Positions 55,689 through 64,000 of a stretch of DNA of 64,000 nucleotides are shown piece after piece. The notes below the pieces were generated by a model that worked only from the letters and a program-made list of their open reading frames with translations, had not been told where the DNA came from and did no database searches. Position 1 is the first letter of the stretch. The number at the start of each line of letters is the position of its first letter. The stretch is from contig JAFZMQ010000007.1 in assembly GCA_017551095.1 (NCBI GenBank), positions 47,419 through 111,418 on the forward strand. Reading direction: 5' to 3'. A program made the translations under genes and the position numbers. This stretch comes from Clostridia bacterium. GTDB taxonomy: Bacteria; Bacillota; Clostridia; UBA1381.

Positions 55689-55854
55689 GGATCGTGCATT
55701 TCTGCAGGTGAGCATTAATCACTGCCCTAAGGAATGGGCATATGTGTATGTAACCTGCAGAAACGCGTATGTAACGCCGCTTAAATTTTAAGCTTTTATT
55801 TTCCTGCCAAACCTTTAAAATCATACTTTACGCTCATTTTCAGTCGCACGATCC
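55689..55854 (-). ncRNA. Candidate structured leader upstream of the second hydrolase
   Basis: Within the 265-base gap before the hydrolase ATG there are nested inverted repeats: ggatcgtgc / gcacgatcc (55689-55697 with 55846-55854), tttctgcaggt / acctgcagaaa (55699-55709 with 55753-55763), tgccc / gggca (55723-55727 with 55736-55740) and gcttaaaa / ttttaagc around 55779-55793. GTATGTAAC occurs twice on plus. Together they could form a multi-branched RNA. No known riboswitch consensus was recognised, so identity as a functional RNA is only a proposal. Confidence 0.35.
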
Positions 55855-55910
55855 CGTATTTGTCCGCAAACAACCGCGAACATATTGATTAAATTTTTAT
55901 AACCAAAGCT

Positions 55911-58142
55911 TTAATTGAAATTCAACGCTCTGCAATAAGGTAGAACGTTTGCAAAACCGTCCCAAAGGTATATTGAAACATTATCAACTGCCGACATATT
56001 GATGCTCGGGACAGTAAATGTGATAGTTTCGTCTGTTCCGAGTGCACCTGCTTCTGCTGTTGTGTTTTGTGTAAGCGCTTTTAACAGCTGACCGTTACCG
56101 TAGAATGCCATAATTGCAGTACCCGATATAGTCGAATCGGTGCTATTTGCAACTTTTCTTACAACTTTGACAGTATTGCCTACTGATATATCTGATATTG
56201 AACCAATTCCCGTATCCCCAATCTTTGCGGCTGTTATACTCATAAGGTCGCCTAAATCATTTGTCGTCTTGAATGTGATTGTTCCGGGGCTTCCCATAGC
56301 ACCTCCGTAAACACTTGCAGCGGTTTCAGGAACTGTTATCGTATATGTTTCATTGTGCTTTAATAATGTCTCTGCCGGTAATGTAATCCTATATACATCA
56401 CCAAATTTATATGTAGGACTGGTAGCTACTTCACCTGTATAAGATACTTCATTATCGGAACTGTCCTTCACGGTAATACCGGTTACCGTGCTACTGTTCA
56501 AAATAGTATTGAATGGAATATCGATTGTACCTATTGCCGCCGTTGCATTATTGTTGTCTGCTACTACGCTACCATCTTTGTCTTTCAAAACCAGGTCAGC
56601 TGCCTTTACAGACGGATTTGGTCTCTCGTATTCTATCTTGATATCATCCACCAAAGCAGATGAGCCGCCATCAACCTTAAACATTATAGCTTTTACAGCA
56701 TTAGGAGTAGTATTTCCGAATTTTGAAAATATCACTTTTCTGTTATTTTGGTCAATAACAGTGGTTTTTACGGCACGGTTTACAACATCAAACTCCATAG
56801 TAACTTGATGCCATACTTGAGTAATCGCAACCTTTTCGCCATTACCCTTATCAATCTTTACCGTTCCACCGTCTTTTACTATCTTAAAGAATGCATAGCC
56901 GGAATTTGTAATATCATACTTAACAGCAGGAATAACATTTACTGTAATATCATTCACAACTTTTTCAGGCTTAATCTTAAAGGACAATTTTATCATACCA
57001 CGCTCGGCTTGTGTCGTATCGGTCACCATTGTCTCACCCACCGGCATATATACAAGGCCTGATGCTTCTGATGTTTCATTACTGAGAGCACCCAGTCTTA
57101 CAACCTTACTTTTAAGTTCAGTATCATTTACCAATCCGAAGGAGTTACCAATACTTGAATTGAACCTCCACGGTGTGTAGCCTTCAAAATAGCTATTACC
57201 TGCTATATCCTCTGTGTTACTGCCTGTTGTCATACCCGCAGTCGCTCTGTACTCTGTATTTGTAAGTGAATTAAATGTTTCATTATAAATTGTAGTTTCT
57301 TTTTCCACTTGCTTTATTGAAACATTATCAACAAATACAGCTGATGCCTGGTCTTTATTGTATGCGGAAAACTTTAAGAAGCTGATTGTATCGCCTACAA
57401 AGCTTATCGGGCTTCTGCGTGCAATAGGTGTACCGTTCCATGTGTAAAGTGATACGGAATAGTATTTTTCTTCACAGTTTACATATACTTTTGCAGTATA
57501 CCAAACCGCACCACCAATTTTCGTGGCCGGTACGATGTCCTGTGCAATAGAATTGGATTTTATTGTATTGAAGTTATGGTGTCCGATATAAAAATCTGTT
57601 CCGGAACAAGCCAAAATATTATTGGCAGCATTATCACCAGTAACTCCGCCGTCTGCCTGAACTAAACTGAAAGCAAACTGAGCCGTACCATTAACCAGAT
57701 ATGGCTTAAAATCAAAGCTTATCTCCCAAGAACCTGTTGCCGGTGCATTTGCAGTTATTCCGGGGAAGGTTTTACCGTAACCGTAATAATAATAAGCATT
57801 TCCGTAAGCTGTTGTGTTGCTACCGATAATTCTCATACAATTGGTTGTATTATCGCCTGTCACATTCATAAGACGTGCAACATCATAGTTATACAAACCG
57901 TCACTCGTATCGGTTATAAGCTGTGTACGGTTTGCAATATACCAACCATCACCCGGCAAAATGGTTTTCTGCGTGTCAGCAGGACCTTGCGCCCCAAGGG
58001 AATCAAAGTTTTCGGTATACTCGGTACTTGATTTCTCATTAGTTACAACCGCAGCAGATATTGATGGCATAGAAATAACAACAGCATTTGCCATAACAAT
58101 AGCCGTTGTAACAACCAAGCTTATGATTTTTCGTAATTTCAT
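55911..58142 (-). CDS. Secreted laminin-G-like glycan-binding protein with Big_5 domain
   Basis: 743 residues from the ATG at 58142 (AAGGTGG 8 bases upstream). Signal peptide (1-30); two jelly-roll modules (about 40-270 and 280-500) nearly copied in the 1656-residue protein; an SbsA-type Ig-like domain (about 510-620, IDIPFNTILNSSTVTGITV); and a C-terminal domain of about 120 residues shared with neighbours (AKIGDTGIGSISDI to YCRALNFN). No catalytic residues or SLH repeats. It is the first gene after the promoter at 58211 and so likely heads the polysaccharide locus. A secreted binding partner for the hydrolases is plausible. Confidence 0.8.
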   Translation of the reverse strand: MKLRKIISLVVTTAIVMANAVVISMPSISAAVVTNEKSSTEYTENFDSLGAQGPADTQKTILPGDGWYIANRTQLITDTSDGLYNYDVARLMNVTGDNTTNCMRIIGSNTTAYGNAYYYYGYGKTFPGITANAPATGSWEISFDFKPYLVNGTAQFAFSLVQADGGVTGDNAANNILACSGTDFYIGHHNFNTIKSNSIAQDIVPATKIGGAVWYTAKVYVNCEEKYYSVSLYTWNGTPIARRSPISFVGDTISFLKFSAYNKDQASAVFVDNVSIKQVEKETTIYNETFNSLTNTEYRATAGMTTGSNTEDIAGNSYFEGYTPWRFNSSIGNSFGLVNDTELKSKVVRLGALSNETSEASGLVYMPVGETMVTDTTQAERGMIKLSFKIKPEKVVNDITVNVIPAVKYDITNSGYAFFKIVKDGGTVKIDKGNGEKVAITQVWHQVTMEFDVVNRAVKTTVIDQNNRKVIFSKFGNTTPNAVKAIMFKVDGGSSALVDDIKIEYERPNPSVKAADLVLKDKDGSVVADNNNATAAIGTIDIPFNTILNSSTVTGITVKDSSDNEVSYTGEVATSPTYKFGDVYRITLPAETLLKHNETYTITVPETAASVYGGAMGSPGTITFKTTNDLGDLMSITAAKIGDTGIGSISDISVGNTVKVVRKVANSTDSTISGTAIMAFYGNGQLLKALTQNTTAEAGALGTDETITFTVPSINMSAVDNVSIYLWDGFANVLPYCRALNFN

Positions 58143-58210
58143 TTGAATTACCACCTTTAAATTTTAGTATATAGTGTTAATAATTACAACTTTACTAATT
58201 TTATATGATT

Positions 58211-58239
58211 ATTTTAACATTTACAAACTATAATTGCAA
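58211..58239 (-). promoter_or_regulatory. Promoter of the polysaccharide locus
   Basis: On minus, TTGCAA (58239-58234), a 17-base spacer and TAAAAT (58216-58211), about 69 bases before the ATG at 58142. The genes down to 34424 are co-oriented with mostly short gaps, so this may drive a transcript of up to 24 kb, with internal starts possible near 55.8 kb. Confidence 0.65.
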
Positions 58240-58321
58240 GGTTATATTTTTATCTATTTAGTAGACAAAATTAACACACTTTAAGAAAAACTTTTTGTGC
58301 ATTTAATACAAATTGGAAACA

Positions 58322-59992
58322 TCATCCGTTTTTGATCACTATTTCTATTTCCTTTGGAGCGTCAACCGAGGTTTTTACGTTTCCGGATGCGTCTTTACAA
58401 TGTTCTATCGTTACCGCTCCGTACGGAGTGGGATATTTTCCCTTTACATAGTCAAGATTTGAAAGATATGGCTTTATCAACAGCTTTTTACAACCCGGCT
58501 CCAATACCCTCACGCCAAGCACATACCTCGTCAAAAACCATGTAGGTCCACTTGCCCAGCCATGACAAAGACTGTGGCGGAACTGCTTATAGCAGAATTT
58601 TCCGTAATCGCCATGTATGTCTTTTTTTCCTTCCGGCACAGGCTCGTCTATCGGTGCTGCATTTTCTGTCCATGATAAATCGAAATCCTCCCAAAAGGTT
58701 GTTGCACCGAAATCAAGCATGGCACCCCAGTATTTCCGTATTATTTCAATTGCTCCTTCGATATCCCCTGCTTCTGCCCTTGCCTGCAGGACATAGCTGC
58801 CTATGAATGTGGACAGTCCTTCAAGCGGAGCTTTTTTTAAAATATTTTCATTTATTTCCTCAGCCGATTTAAGACCGGAAATTGCAACAAGTGCAGCCAC
58901 CTGTTTATTCCCGTCATAATTTAATTGTCCTATATCTATTCTGTTATAAGCCTCCATACATTTTTCGGCAAGTGCAGCATTATTCAGAATCTCGCAAAGC
59001 TTTGCACCGTTTTTAAGTGCCATTGCAACGGTCGCTATTACTCCCGTTTTTGCGTAAGGAGTATCCTTAGAACTCCAATCCACAAACATAAGACCGTCAT
59101 ATGTGAATTTGCCGTCGGCATCTATCAGCGAGACCGTTTTTTCAAGCAAATTGAAGAGATAATCCCTGTTTTCTTCAAGATATGCTCTGTCACCGCTTTG
59201 CAAATACCAGTCGTATTGAAGCGAAACCCACCACATACTGTAACTCATATGTCCGTTCATCCAAGAGGTGTACGGCGTTATATCCCTGACATAATCCATA
59301 CTTTTTGTGACGCATTCATTACCTCCAAAAACGCTGAATATCGTGAGCATTTCGGGATGCATATCGCCTATCCATATCATTCTGTCCCTTTTTATGCCGT
59401 CCCATAAATATTCCTGCATATTAAGATGCACCGTATATGCACCTACATTCCATATGTCTTCAAGCCTTTTATCGTTACAGGAAAATTCACCTATATACGG
59501 TATATCTCTGTATTCAAATACGCCCTTTACCGATAGCACTTCAATACTTGCATCACAAGATTCTATTTTTACAAATCTAAACCCCGTTTGTCCTATTCTG
59601 AACGTGGACATAAAGCCGTATTTTCTCGTAATGTCACGCATACTGTGGTCATTTACAAAATTCTTTTCACCGCATACGCCCATCGCTTCCGAAACGCTTT
59701 CTCCAAATACCACTCTGAGCGAGGGATTTCCTTGCCTTTTTTCGTCATCTTTAAGATAGCGTACCGTAACGGTTATGCCTCCCGCTATCTCTGTGCCGAA
59801 ATCAAAAATAATATGTCCGCCTTTGTATAAAACCGCACATTCCGGCTCTCCGCCGCGTATTGCCTGTGACGGAAGGTCTTTTAAAAGCACACTTTCATTT
59901 TCCGTCTTGTTAAAATCAACAATTCTTACCGGCAGTATGTACTTGACGGAAAGGCTGCTTTTATCGGTGCTGAATTTCATATCCTTTATCAT
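58322..59992 (-). CDS. GH78-like alpha-L-rhamnosidase
   Basis: 556 residues from the ATG at 59992 (AAGGA 11 bases upstream). A short N-terminal beta domain (FDFGTEIAGGITVTV, FRIGQTGFRFVKIES) precedes an (alpha/alpha)6 barrel with the family block NMQEYLWDGIKRDRMIWIGDMHPE and later EDFDLSW and SLCHGWASGPTWFL. The C-terminal beta domain contains LEPGCKKLLIKPYL. GH78 removes terminal alpha-L-rhamnose by inversion. It has no signal peptide and is shorter than many GH78 enzymes, so it is an intracellular exo-enzyme acting on imported fragments. Last of the uxaC-capA-yitT-M20-GH78 run. Confidence 0.85.
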   Translation of the reverse strand: MIKDMKFSTDKSSLSVKYILPVRIVDFNKTENESVLLKDLPSQAIRGGEPECAVLYKGGHIIFDFGTEIAGGITVTVRYLKDDEKRQGNPSLRVVFGESVSEAMGVCGEKNFVNDHSMRDITRKYGFMSTFRIGQTGFRFVKIESCDASIEVLSVKGVFEYRDIPYIGEFSCNDKRLEDIWNVGAYTVHLNMQEYLWDGIKRDRMIWIGDMHPEMLTIFSVFGGNECVTKSMDYVRDITPYTSWMNGHMSYSMWWVSLQYDWYLQSGDRAYLEENRDYLFNLLEKTVSLIDADGKFTYDGLMFVDWSSKDTPYAKTGVIATVAMALKNGAKLCEILNNAALAEKCMEAYNRIDIGQLNYDGNKQVAALVAISGLKSAEEINENILKKAPLEGLSTFIGSYVLQARAEAGDIEGAIEIIRKYWGAMLDFGATTFWEDFDLSWTENAAPIDEPVPEGKKDIHGDYGKFCYKQFRHSLCHGWASGPTWFLTRYVLGVRVLEPGCKKLLIKPYLSNLDYVKGKYPTPYGAVTIEHCKDASGNVKTSVDAPKEIEIVIKNG

Positions 59993-60055
59993 TGTTTTCA
60001 CTATCCTTAATATTTTTTATCTAAAATCTGTCTTCCTGTTTTCTCTGTAAAAAAC

Positions 60056-61207
60056 TTATATATTCGCAATTATTGCCGCTGCGCGTTTTGTCGGCAGTGA
60101 GAAGCTATCTGTAAGGATATATTCATTCTGACTATGAACATTATCCCCTATCACTCCGACTGAATCTATAACAGGTATATCCGCAAGTGTTACATATGCG
60201 GCATCAGAGCCGCCAAAAGCAATTATAGCTTTAAGCTCTTTTAAGTCTGCATTTTTAAGTATTTCATTTGCCGATTTAAGCAGGGCATAATTCTTTTCCG
60301 ACTTCGGCATACTCGGTCTGTAACCGATTTCCTTGACCTCGCAGCTCGTTTTTTGAATAACACTTTCCTCTGAAACTCTATTTACCAACTCACATATTTC
60401 TTTATACTGCTGCTCGTTTGCAAATCTTGTATCCAAGGAAAAGACACACTTTTCAGGAACTGTGTTCGGCACTGTGCCGCCCTTTATTGTTCCGCAATTA
60501 CAGGTTATGCCGTCCCTATCTTTATATTTTTCCAATTTTAATATCTTATTTGCCGCTTCTGCTATTGCACTTGCACCGTCATAGCATTTTGACGCATGTT
60601 CGGAGATTCCCGAAACGGTAAATTCAAACTTTGCGATACCCTTTCTTTCCAGAACTACCCCCGTATCTAAAATGCTCGGCTCCATATTGAAAAATGCAAC
60701 TGCATCCTTGGACCTTTCCACAATATATTTGATTGTTTCCTTATTGCTTTCACGGCTGCTTGTTTCCTCATCACTTTGCAACAAAAGCATAACAGGTCTT
60801 TTGTTATATCCCATTTCAGCAAGTGCGTCCATAGCCCAGAACGCATTTACACATCCGCCCTTGCAGTCACATGCTCCGGGGCCTATCATCTTATTGCCCT
60901 CGATTTTTACGCACGGATTACCGAAAAGTCCCAACGGATGTACCGTATCAAGATGCCCCGACAGGCAAAACGGCTTTTCCTTGGATTCCGGATTCATTGT
61001 AATAACAACTACATTTCCCGATTTTTCCTGCCGGAAAACTTCCGTTTTCCAGCCGTGTGCTTTCGCCTTTTCAATAAAATACTCGCCTACGGCATCAACG
61101 CCCTCTTTATATGTCGTAGGACTTTCAATTTCGGCTATTTCCTTTAAAAAATTCAAGTATTCTTCTTTTTTTGATTCTATTAGTTCAAATAATCTTTCTG
61201 TATCCAT
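60056..61207 (-). CDS. M20-family metallopeptidase/amidohydrolase
   Basis: 383 residues from the ATG at 61207 (AGGAG 8 bases upstream; TAATATG joins it to the yitT stop). Dinuclear zinc ligands are visible: SGHLDTVHP, GACDCKGGC, DEETSSRES (catalytic Glu) and a late SQNEYI. The dimerisation domain lies between (GISEHASKCYDGASAI). It resembles carboxypeptidase G2 and ArgE/DapE relatives that cut the amide of N-acyl amino acids. Cytoplasmic. Its place among glycan genes suggests it releases an acyl or amino-acid decoration, but this is inference. Confidence 0.88.
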   Translation of the reverse strand: MDTERLFELIESKKEEYLNFLKEIAEIESPTTYKEGVDAVGEYFIEKAKAHGWKTEVFRQEKSGNVVVITMNPESKEKPFCLSGHLDTVHPLGLFGNPCVKIEGNKMIGPGACDCKGGCVNAFWAMDALAEMGYNKRPVMLLLQSDEETSSRESNKETIKYIVERSKDAVAFFNMEPSILDTGVVLERKGIAKFEFTVSGISEHASKCYDGASAIAEAANKILKLEKYKDRDGITCNCGTIKGGTVPNTVPEKCVFSLDTRFANEQQYKEICELVNRVSEESVIQKTSCEVKEIGYRPSMPKSEKNYALLKSANEILKNADLKELKAIIAFGGSDAAYVTLADIPVIDSVGVIGDNVHSQNEYILTDSFSLPTKRAAAIIANI

Positions 61208-61208
61208 A

Positions 61209-62060
61209 TTACACACTCCTGAATCCTCGTCCTATTATTTCATTACTTGTTGTAATTATTATAAAAGCTTTGGGGTCAATTTCCTTTATGCGTCTTCTTA
61301 ATATTATTGCCTCAAAGCGTTTACATACCGTGTGAAGCATCGTTTTTTCTTCATGCGTATATTCGCCGATTACCTTATTTGATGTTACGCCGTGATGCAA
61401 GGTTTTCATTATATATTCTGTGATTTCCTCTTTCTTTGAGGTTATCACAACAAAATATTTGCAGGTATTAAAGCTTTCGATAACGCCGTCAACTATAAAG
61501 GCCTTTGAAAACAGTCCCAAAAGTGAATATAGCCCCGTTTGTACGCCAAAAAACCAGAATGAGCTTATTGCAACTGCAAAATCGGTTATTAAAAGTGCCT
61601 TTCCTACATCAATAGATGTGTATTTTTTCAGTATAAGTGCCACTATGTCCGTTCCTCCCGAGGAGGCGTCGCTGTTGAATATAAGTGCAGACCCGATTGA
61701 TGTAAGAAGCATAGCATAAATTAGCTCTAAAAATATCTGATCGGTAAGGGGCGATGTCAGGGCAAAATATCTTTCAAACAGATATGTGAAGGCAGAATAA
61801 AGCATACTGCAATACACCGTCTTATATACGGTATCCTTGCCTAATATTATAAATCCCACAATCAAAAGAGCAATATTTAAAAGCCATATCCATAAACCCG
61901 CACTAATAGGGGTTATAGCTGCCAAAATTACGCCGATACCCGTAACTCCGCCTGTTACAAAGTTATTCTGTATCTTGAAAAAATACACTCCTGCCGCCAA
62001 CATAAAGCAGCCTATGGTCATTTGAATAAACTTATCGAGGCTTTCATTTTTCTTTTGCAT
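61209..62060 (-). CDS. YitT family membrane protein (DUF2179 tail)
   Basis: 283 residues. Five or six N-terminal transmembrane segments with the family block VTGGVTGIGVILA and NSDASSGGTDIVALILKKYTSIDVGKAL. The soluble C-terminal DUF2179 domain shows YFVVITSKKEEITEYIMKTLHHGVT and KEIDPKAFIIITTSNEIIGRGF. The family is widespread in Firmicutes and its transport or sensing role is unproven. It lies between the CapA-like and M20 genes with almost no gap, so it is co-transcribed. It could move a product of the pathway or sense it, which is inference. Confidence 0.9.
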   Translation of the reverse strand: MQKKNESLDKFIQMTIGCFMLAAGVYFFKIQNNFVTGGVTGIGVILAAITPISAGLWIWLLNIALLIVGFIILGKDTVYKTVYCSMLYSAFTYLFERYFALTSPLTDQIFLELIYAMLLTSIGSALIFNSDASSGGTDIVALILKKYTSIDVGKALLITDFAVAISSFWFFGVQTGLYSLLGLFSKAFIVDGVIESFNTCKYFVVITSKKEEITEYIMKTLHHGVTSNKVIGEYTHEEKTMLHTVCKRFEAIILRRRIKEIDPKAFIIITTSNEIIGRGFRSV

Positions 62061-62080
62061 AACATCACCTTAACAAAGCT

Positions 62081-63373
62081 TTATATTTGAACAATTCCGA
62101 ATCCCTTTTCATTTACCGATATTTTTGTGCCAAATTGCTTTGACATCTCCGAAAGGCGTTCAATAATTCCGTGTTTACTGCTAAATCGCGGATCGCCCTT
62201 CTGCCACAGTCCCTCTTTATCAAAATTAAGTTCAATAGGCATCAGTTCAAGATATTTGAGTTCTCCGTTTTCCATTTCAAAATATGGGATTACGCTTTCG
62301 AGCATTCTCCTGTCACGCATAAGTCCGCGTGTATATCCTTTTGAGCGGTCATAAAAAAGTTCACGCATGGTTGCGTCATCTGTTAAGTGCTGTTTTTCAT
62401 ACATCTCATACGGTGCATAAGGAATACACTCATTATGAATGACAAAATCTCCCAAAGAATAGAAAATCGGACGTTTTTTATATATTTCTATCGGTCTTAA
62501 AAGGTGCGGGCCATGTCCTATAATCGCATGAGCACCTGCATCTATGCATTTGTGTGCAAATTCACAAAGGAAATCCGACGGATTTTCCTTGCTTTTACCT
62601 GACAGTTCATGCGAATGTACGCTGACAAGTATATAATCCGCCTGCATCTGTGCCTCATATATTGCCTTTAAAACCCGTTCCGTATCTTCTTCATTAGGAT
62701 GTGTTACACATCTGGCTTTATCTCCAACCTTAAAAGCCATATTTTTAATCTGATTAGTGCCTTCTTTAACAGGCGGCAGGTAGCCTTCTGCCCTTAAAAT
62801 ATTAAATTCCGCATTAACGTCGCTCTGCTCGATAATTTCATTAAGAACCTTAAACTGCTCCGCTGTTACTTCGATATGTTCATCAATTCTTAATCCGTTT
62901 ACTCCCGGGCGGCCTTTAAATCTTCTGCTCTGCTTTCCTGCCATAGCCGCTTCGTTCATCATGGTAGAAACAACTGATATAAGTGCCACCCTACCGTTTT
63001 TGGTGTCGAGATAGCAGGGTGCGGAAGCCTCATCTAAATTTGCACCCGCTCCCGTATTTGGAAAACCTGCCTCGTCAACTGCTTTTTTCGTTGCCATAAG
63101 ACCGTCGTGCGAAAAATCCATAGAATGATTATTGGCAAAACTCAACATATTAAAGCCAAATCTTTTTGCATCATCAAGTGCCTCAGGCTCTACTCTAATG
63201 TAACTGCCTCCGCAATACTGATTTGCGAAATATTCGCCACGGCTAAGCGTTGTTTCCAGATTGAAAAATCTGGCATCGCCTTTTTCTATGTATTGTTTTA
63301 CCTCGTCAAAGCCCTCATAATCTTTTGGAATACGCCTTTGAATAAGCATATCTCCCGCAACTGTGAATTTCAT
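62081..63373 (-). CDS. CapA-like metallophosphatase, without signal peptide
   Basis: 430 residues from the ATG at 63373 (AAGGAG 8 bases upstream). Calcineurin-like motifs: VAGDMLI, FFNLETTL, FANNHSMDF, LVSVHSHE and IIGHGPHLLRPIEIYKKRPIFYSLGDF. Classical CapA (PgsA) is an exported poly-gamma-glutamate synthesis factor, but here MKFTVAGD begins the fold directly with no membrane segment. The protein is therefore probably cytoplasmic. It sits after uxaC and before yitT and M20, and no capsule genes are near. A phosphatase or esterase role in carbohydrate metabolism is more likely than capsule synthesis. Confidence 0.85.
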   Translation of the reverse strand: MKFTVAGDMLIQRRIPKDYEGFDEVKQYIEKGDARFFNLETTLSRGEYFANQYCGGSYIRVEPEALDDAKRFGFNMLSFANNHSMDFSHDGLMATKKAVDEAGFPNTGAGANLDEASAPCYLDTKNGRVALISVVSTMMNEAAMAGKQSRRFKGRPGVNGLRIDEHIEVTAEQFKVLNEIIEQSDVNAEFNILRAEGYLPPVKEGTNQIKNMAFKVGDKARCVTHPNEEDTERVLKAIYEAQMQADYILVSVHSHELSGKSKENPSDFLCEFAHKCIDAGAHAIIGHGPHLLRPIEIYKKRPIFYSLGDFVIHNECIPYAPYEMYEKQHLTDDATMRELFYDRSKGYTRGLMRDRRMLESVIPYFEMENGELKYLELMPIELNFDKEGLWQKGDPRFSSKHGIIERLSEMSKQFGTKISVNEKGFGIVQI

Positions 63374-63396
63374 ATACAAAACTCCTTATAATTTTG

Positions 63397-64000
63397 TTAA
63401 AATTTAAAATACTCTTTCGCATTATAATAGGAAATGTCTGTCACAATCTTCTTTAATGTTTCTGAATCATTTGGGTATTCGCCTTCCTCTACCCATTTGC
63501 CGATTAAATTGCACATTATTCTTCTGAAATACTCGTGCCTTGTATATGATACAAAGCTACGGCTATCGGTCAGCATTCCTATAAAGTTTCCTAAGCAGCC
63601 GAGGTTTGCAAGAGTTTTCATTTGCTCTTCCATACCGTCGCGGTTATCGTTAAACCACCAGCCAGAGCCAAACTGTATTTTGCCCTTTGCCTCTGCCCCT
63701 TGGAAATTGCCGAGCATTGTTCCTAAGACATAATTATCCTTTGGGTTAAGGCAATACAGTATCGTTTTGGGGAGTGCATTTTCTTTATCAAGTGAATTTA
63801 AAATCTTTGAAAGACCTTTTGCGACTTCAAAATCATTTACACTGTCAAAGCCTGTGTCCGCACCCAATTTTTCAAACATACGGCTGTTATTATTTCGCAT
63901 AGCACCGATATGCAGCTGCCATGTCCAGCCCCTTTTTGCATATTCCCTACCCAAGAAAACGAGGTTTTCTATGACTTCATCTGTCATTTCGTCAATGGCG
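63397..64000 (-). CDS. uxaC: Glucuronate/uronate isomerase, N-terminal part beyond window
   Basis: About 200 C-terminal residues are visible; the frame stays open to the window edge. Family blocks: [93 protein letters not shown] and the ending. UxaC converts D-glucuronate to D-fructuronate and D-galacturonate to D-tagaturonate, the first step of uronic acid breakdown. With the rhamnosidase-type genes it supports a pectin-like substrate. First visible gene of a run that includes capA-like, yitT, M20 and GH78. Confidence 0.95.
   Translation of the reverse strand, partial: AIDEMTDEVIENLVFLGREYAKRGWTWQLHIGAMRNNNSRMFEKLGADTGFDSVNDFEVAKGLSKILNSLDKENALPKTILYCLNPKDNYVLGTMLGNFQGAEAKGKIQFGSGWWFNDNRDGMEEQMKTLANLGCLGNFIGMLTDSRSFVSYTRHEYFRRIMCNLIGKWVEEGEYPNDSETLKKIVTDISYYNAKEYFKF

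Noticed and set aside
55698..55765. Cobalamin, c-di-GMP or purine riboswitch in the leader at 55.7 kb
   Set aside because: No consensus core of any of these was found; only generic stems are visible, so it was listed as an unnamed candidate.

Overview
This window looks like a chromosomal segment of a low-to-mid GC, endospore-forming, anaerobic Clostridia-type Firmicute that lives on plant polysaccharide. The sporulation and germination genes spoIIR, sleB, ypeB, spoIIM and spoIID are present. S-layer-homology (SLH) surface proteins, oxygen-sensitive iron-sulfur enzymes and glycoside hydrolases point to a gut or similar anoxic niche. A Monoglobus- or Oscillospirales-like relative is plausible, but that is inference and the family is not fixed by what I can see. 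No phage, insertion sequence or CRISPR array was found.

Layout. 1-5.4 kb (minus strand): a secreted papain-type protease with SLH repeats (cut by the window edge), a membrane-fused glycerophosphodiesterase and a CPBP membrane protease. 5.6-6.6 kb: a secreted NodB deacetylase under a near-consensus promoter. 6.6-7.45 kb: a small two-gene cassette (an unknown protein and a Cro-like regulator) bracketed by a 16-bp direct repeat. 7.5-24.3 kb: mostly housekeeping and sporulation genes (spoIIR, sleB-ypeB, a xerD-like recombinase beside spoIIM, aminotransferase, dipeptidase, yraN-rnhB, DUF4364, spoIID, tgt, a RelE-type toxin-antitoxin pair, queA, a cell-wall amidase, ruvCAB, an AlkD-like gene). A tRNA-Gly(CCC) follows at 24.4-24.5 kb.

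24.6-34.4 kb: an accessory region with a cytoplasmic GH3 beta-glucosidase and an AraC regulator on the minus strand. Diverging from them is a tight plus-strand operon: a U32-peptidase-like protein with cluster-type cysteines, three tandem QueG-like double-[4Fe-4S] proteins, a small cupin-like protein, a Gfo/Idh-type dehydrogenase and a second AraC regulator. I know of no described pathway with this combination, and it is the best candidate here for an undescribed system.

34.4-58.2 kb (minus strand): a polysaccharide-utilisation locus read from about 58.2 kb leftward. It runs: laminin-G-like binding protein, two secreted modular clan GH-A-type hydrolases, a 1656-residue SLH-anchored binding protein, an 899-residue SLH protein, a sugar ABC importer without its ATPase, and two cytoplasmic hydrolases (GH39-like and GH106-like). 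58.3-64 kb (minus strand): GH78-like rhamnosidase, M20 peptidase, YitT protein, CapA-like metallophosphatase and glucuronate isomerase (cut by the right edge). The rhamnosidase-type enzymes and UxaC suggest a rhamnose- and uronate-containing pectic glycan. Large enzymes would cut it at the surface, the ABC importer would bring in oligosaccharides, and GH3, GH39, GH78 and GH106-type enzymes without signal peptides would finish the job inside.

No stretch longer than about 300 bases lacks a gene. The longest gaps (5396-5643, 8031-8261, 18449-18715, 55646-55910) are described in the entries or findings; 18449-18715 holds only the toxin-antitoxin promoter.
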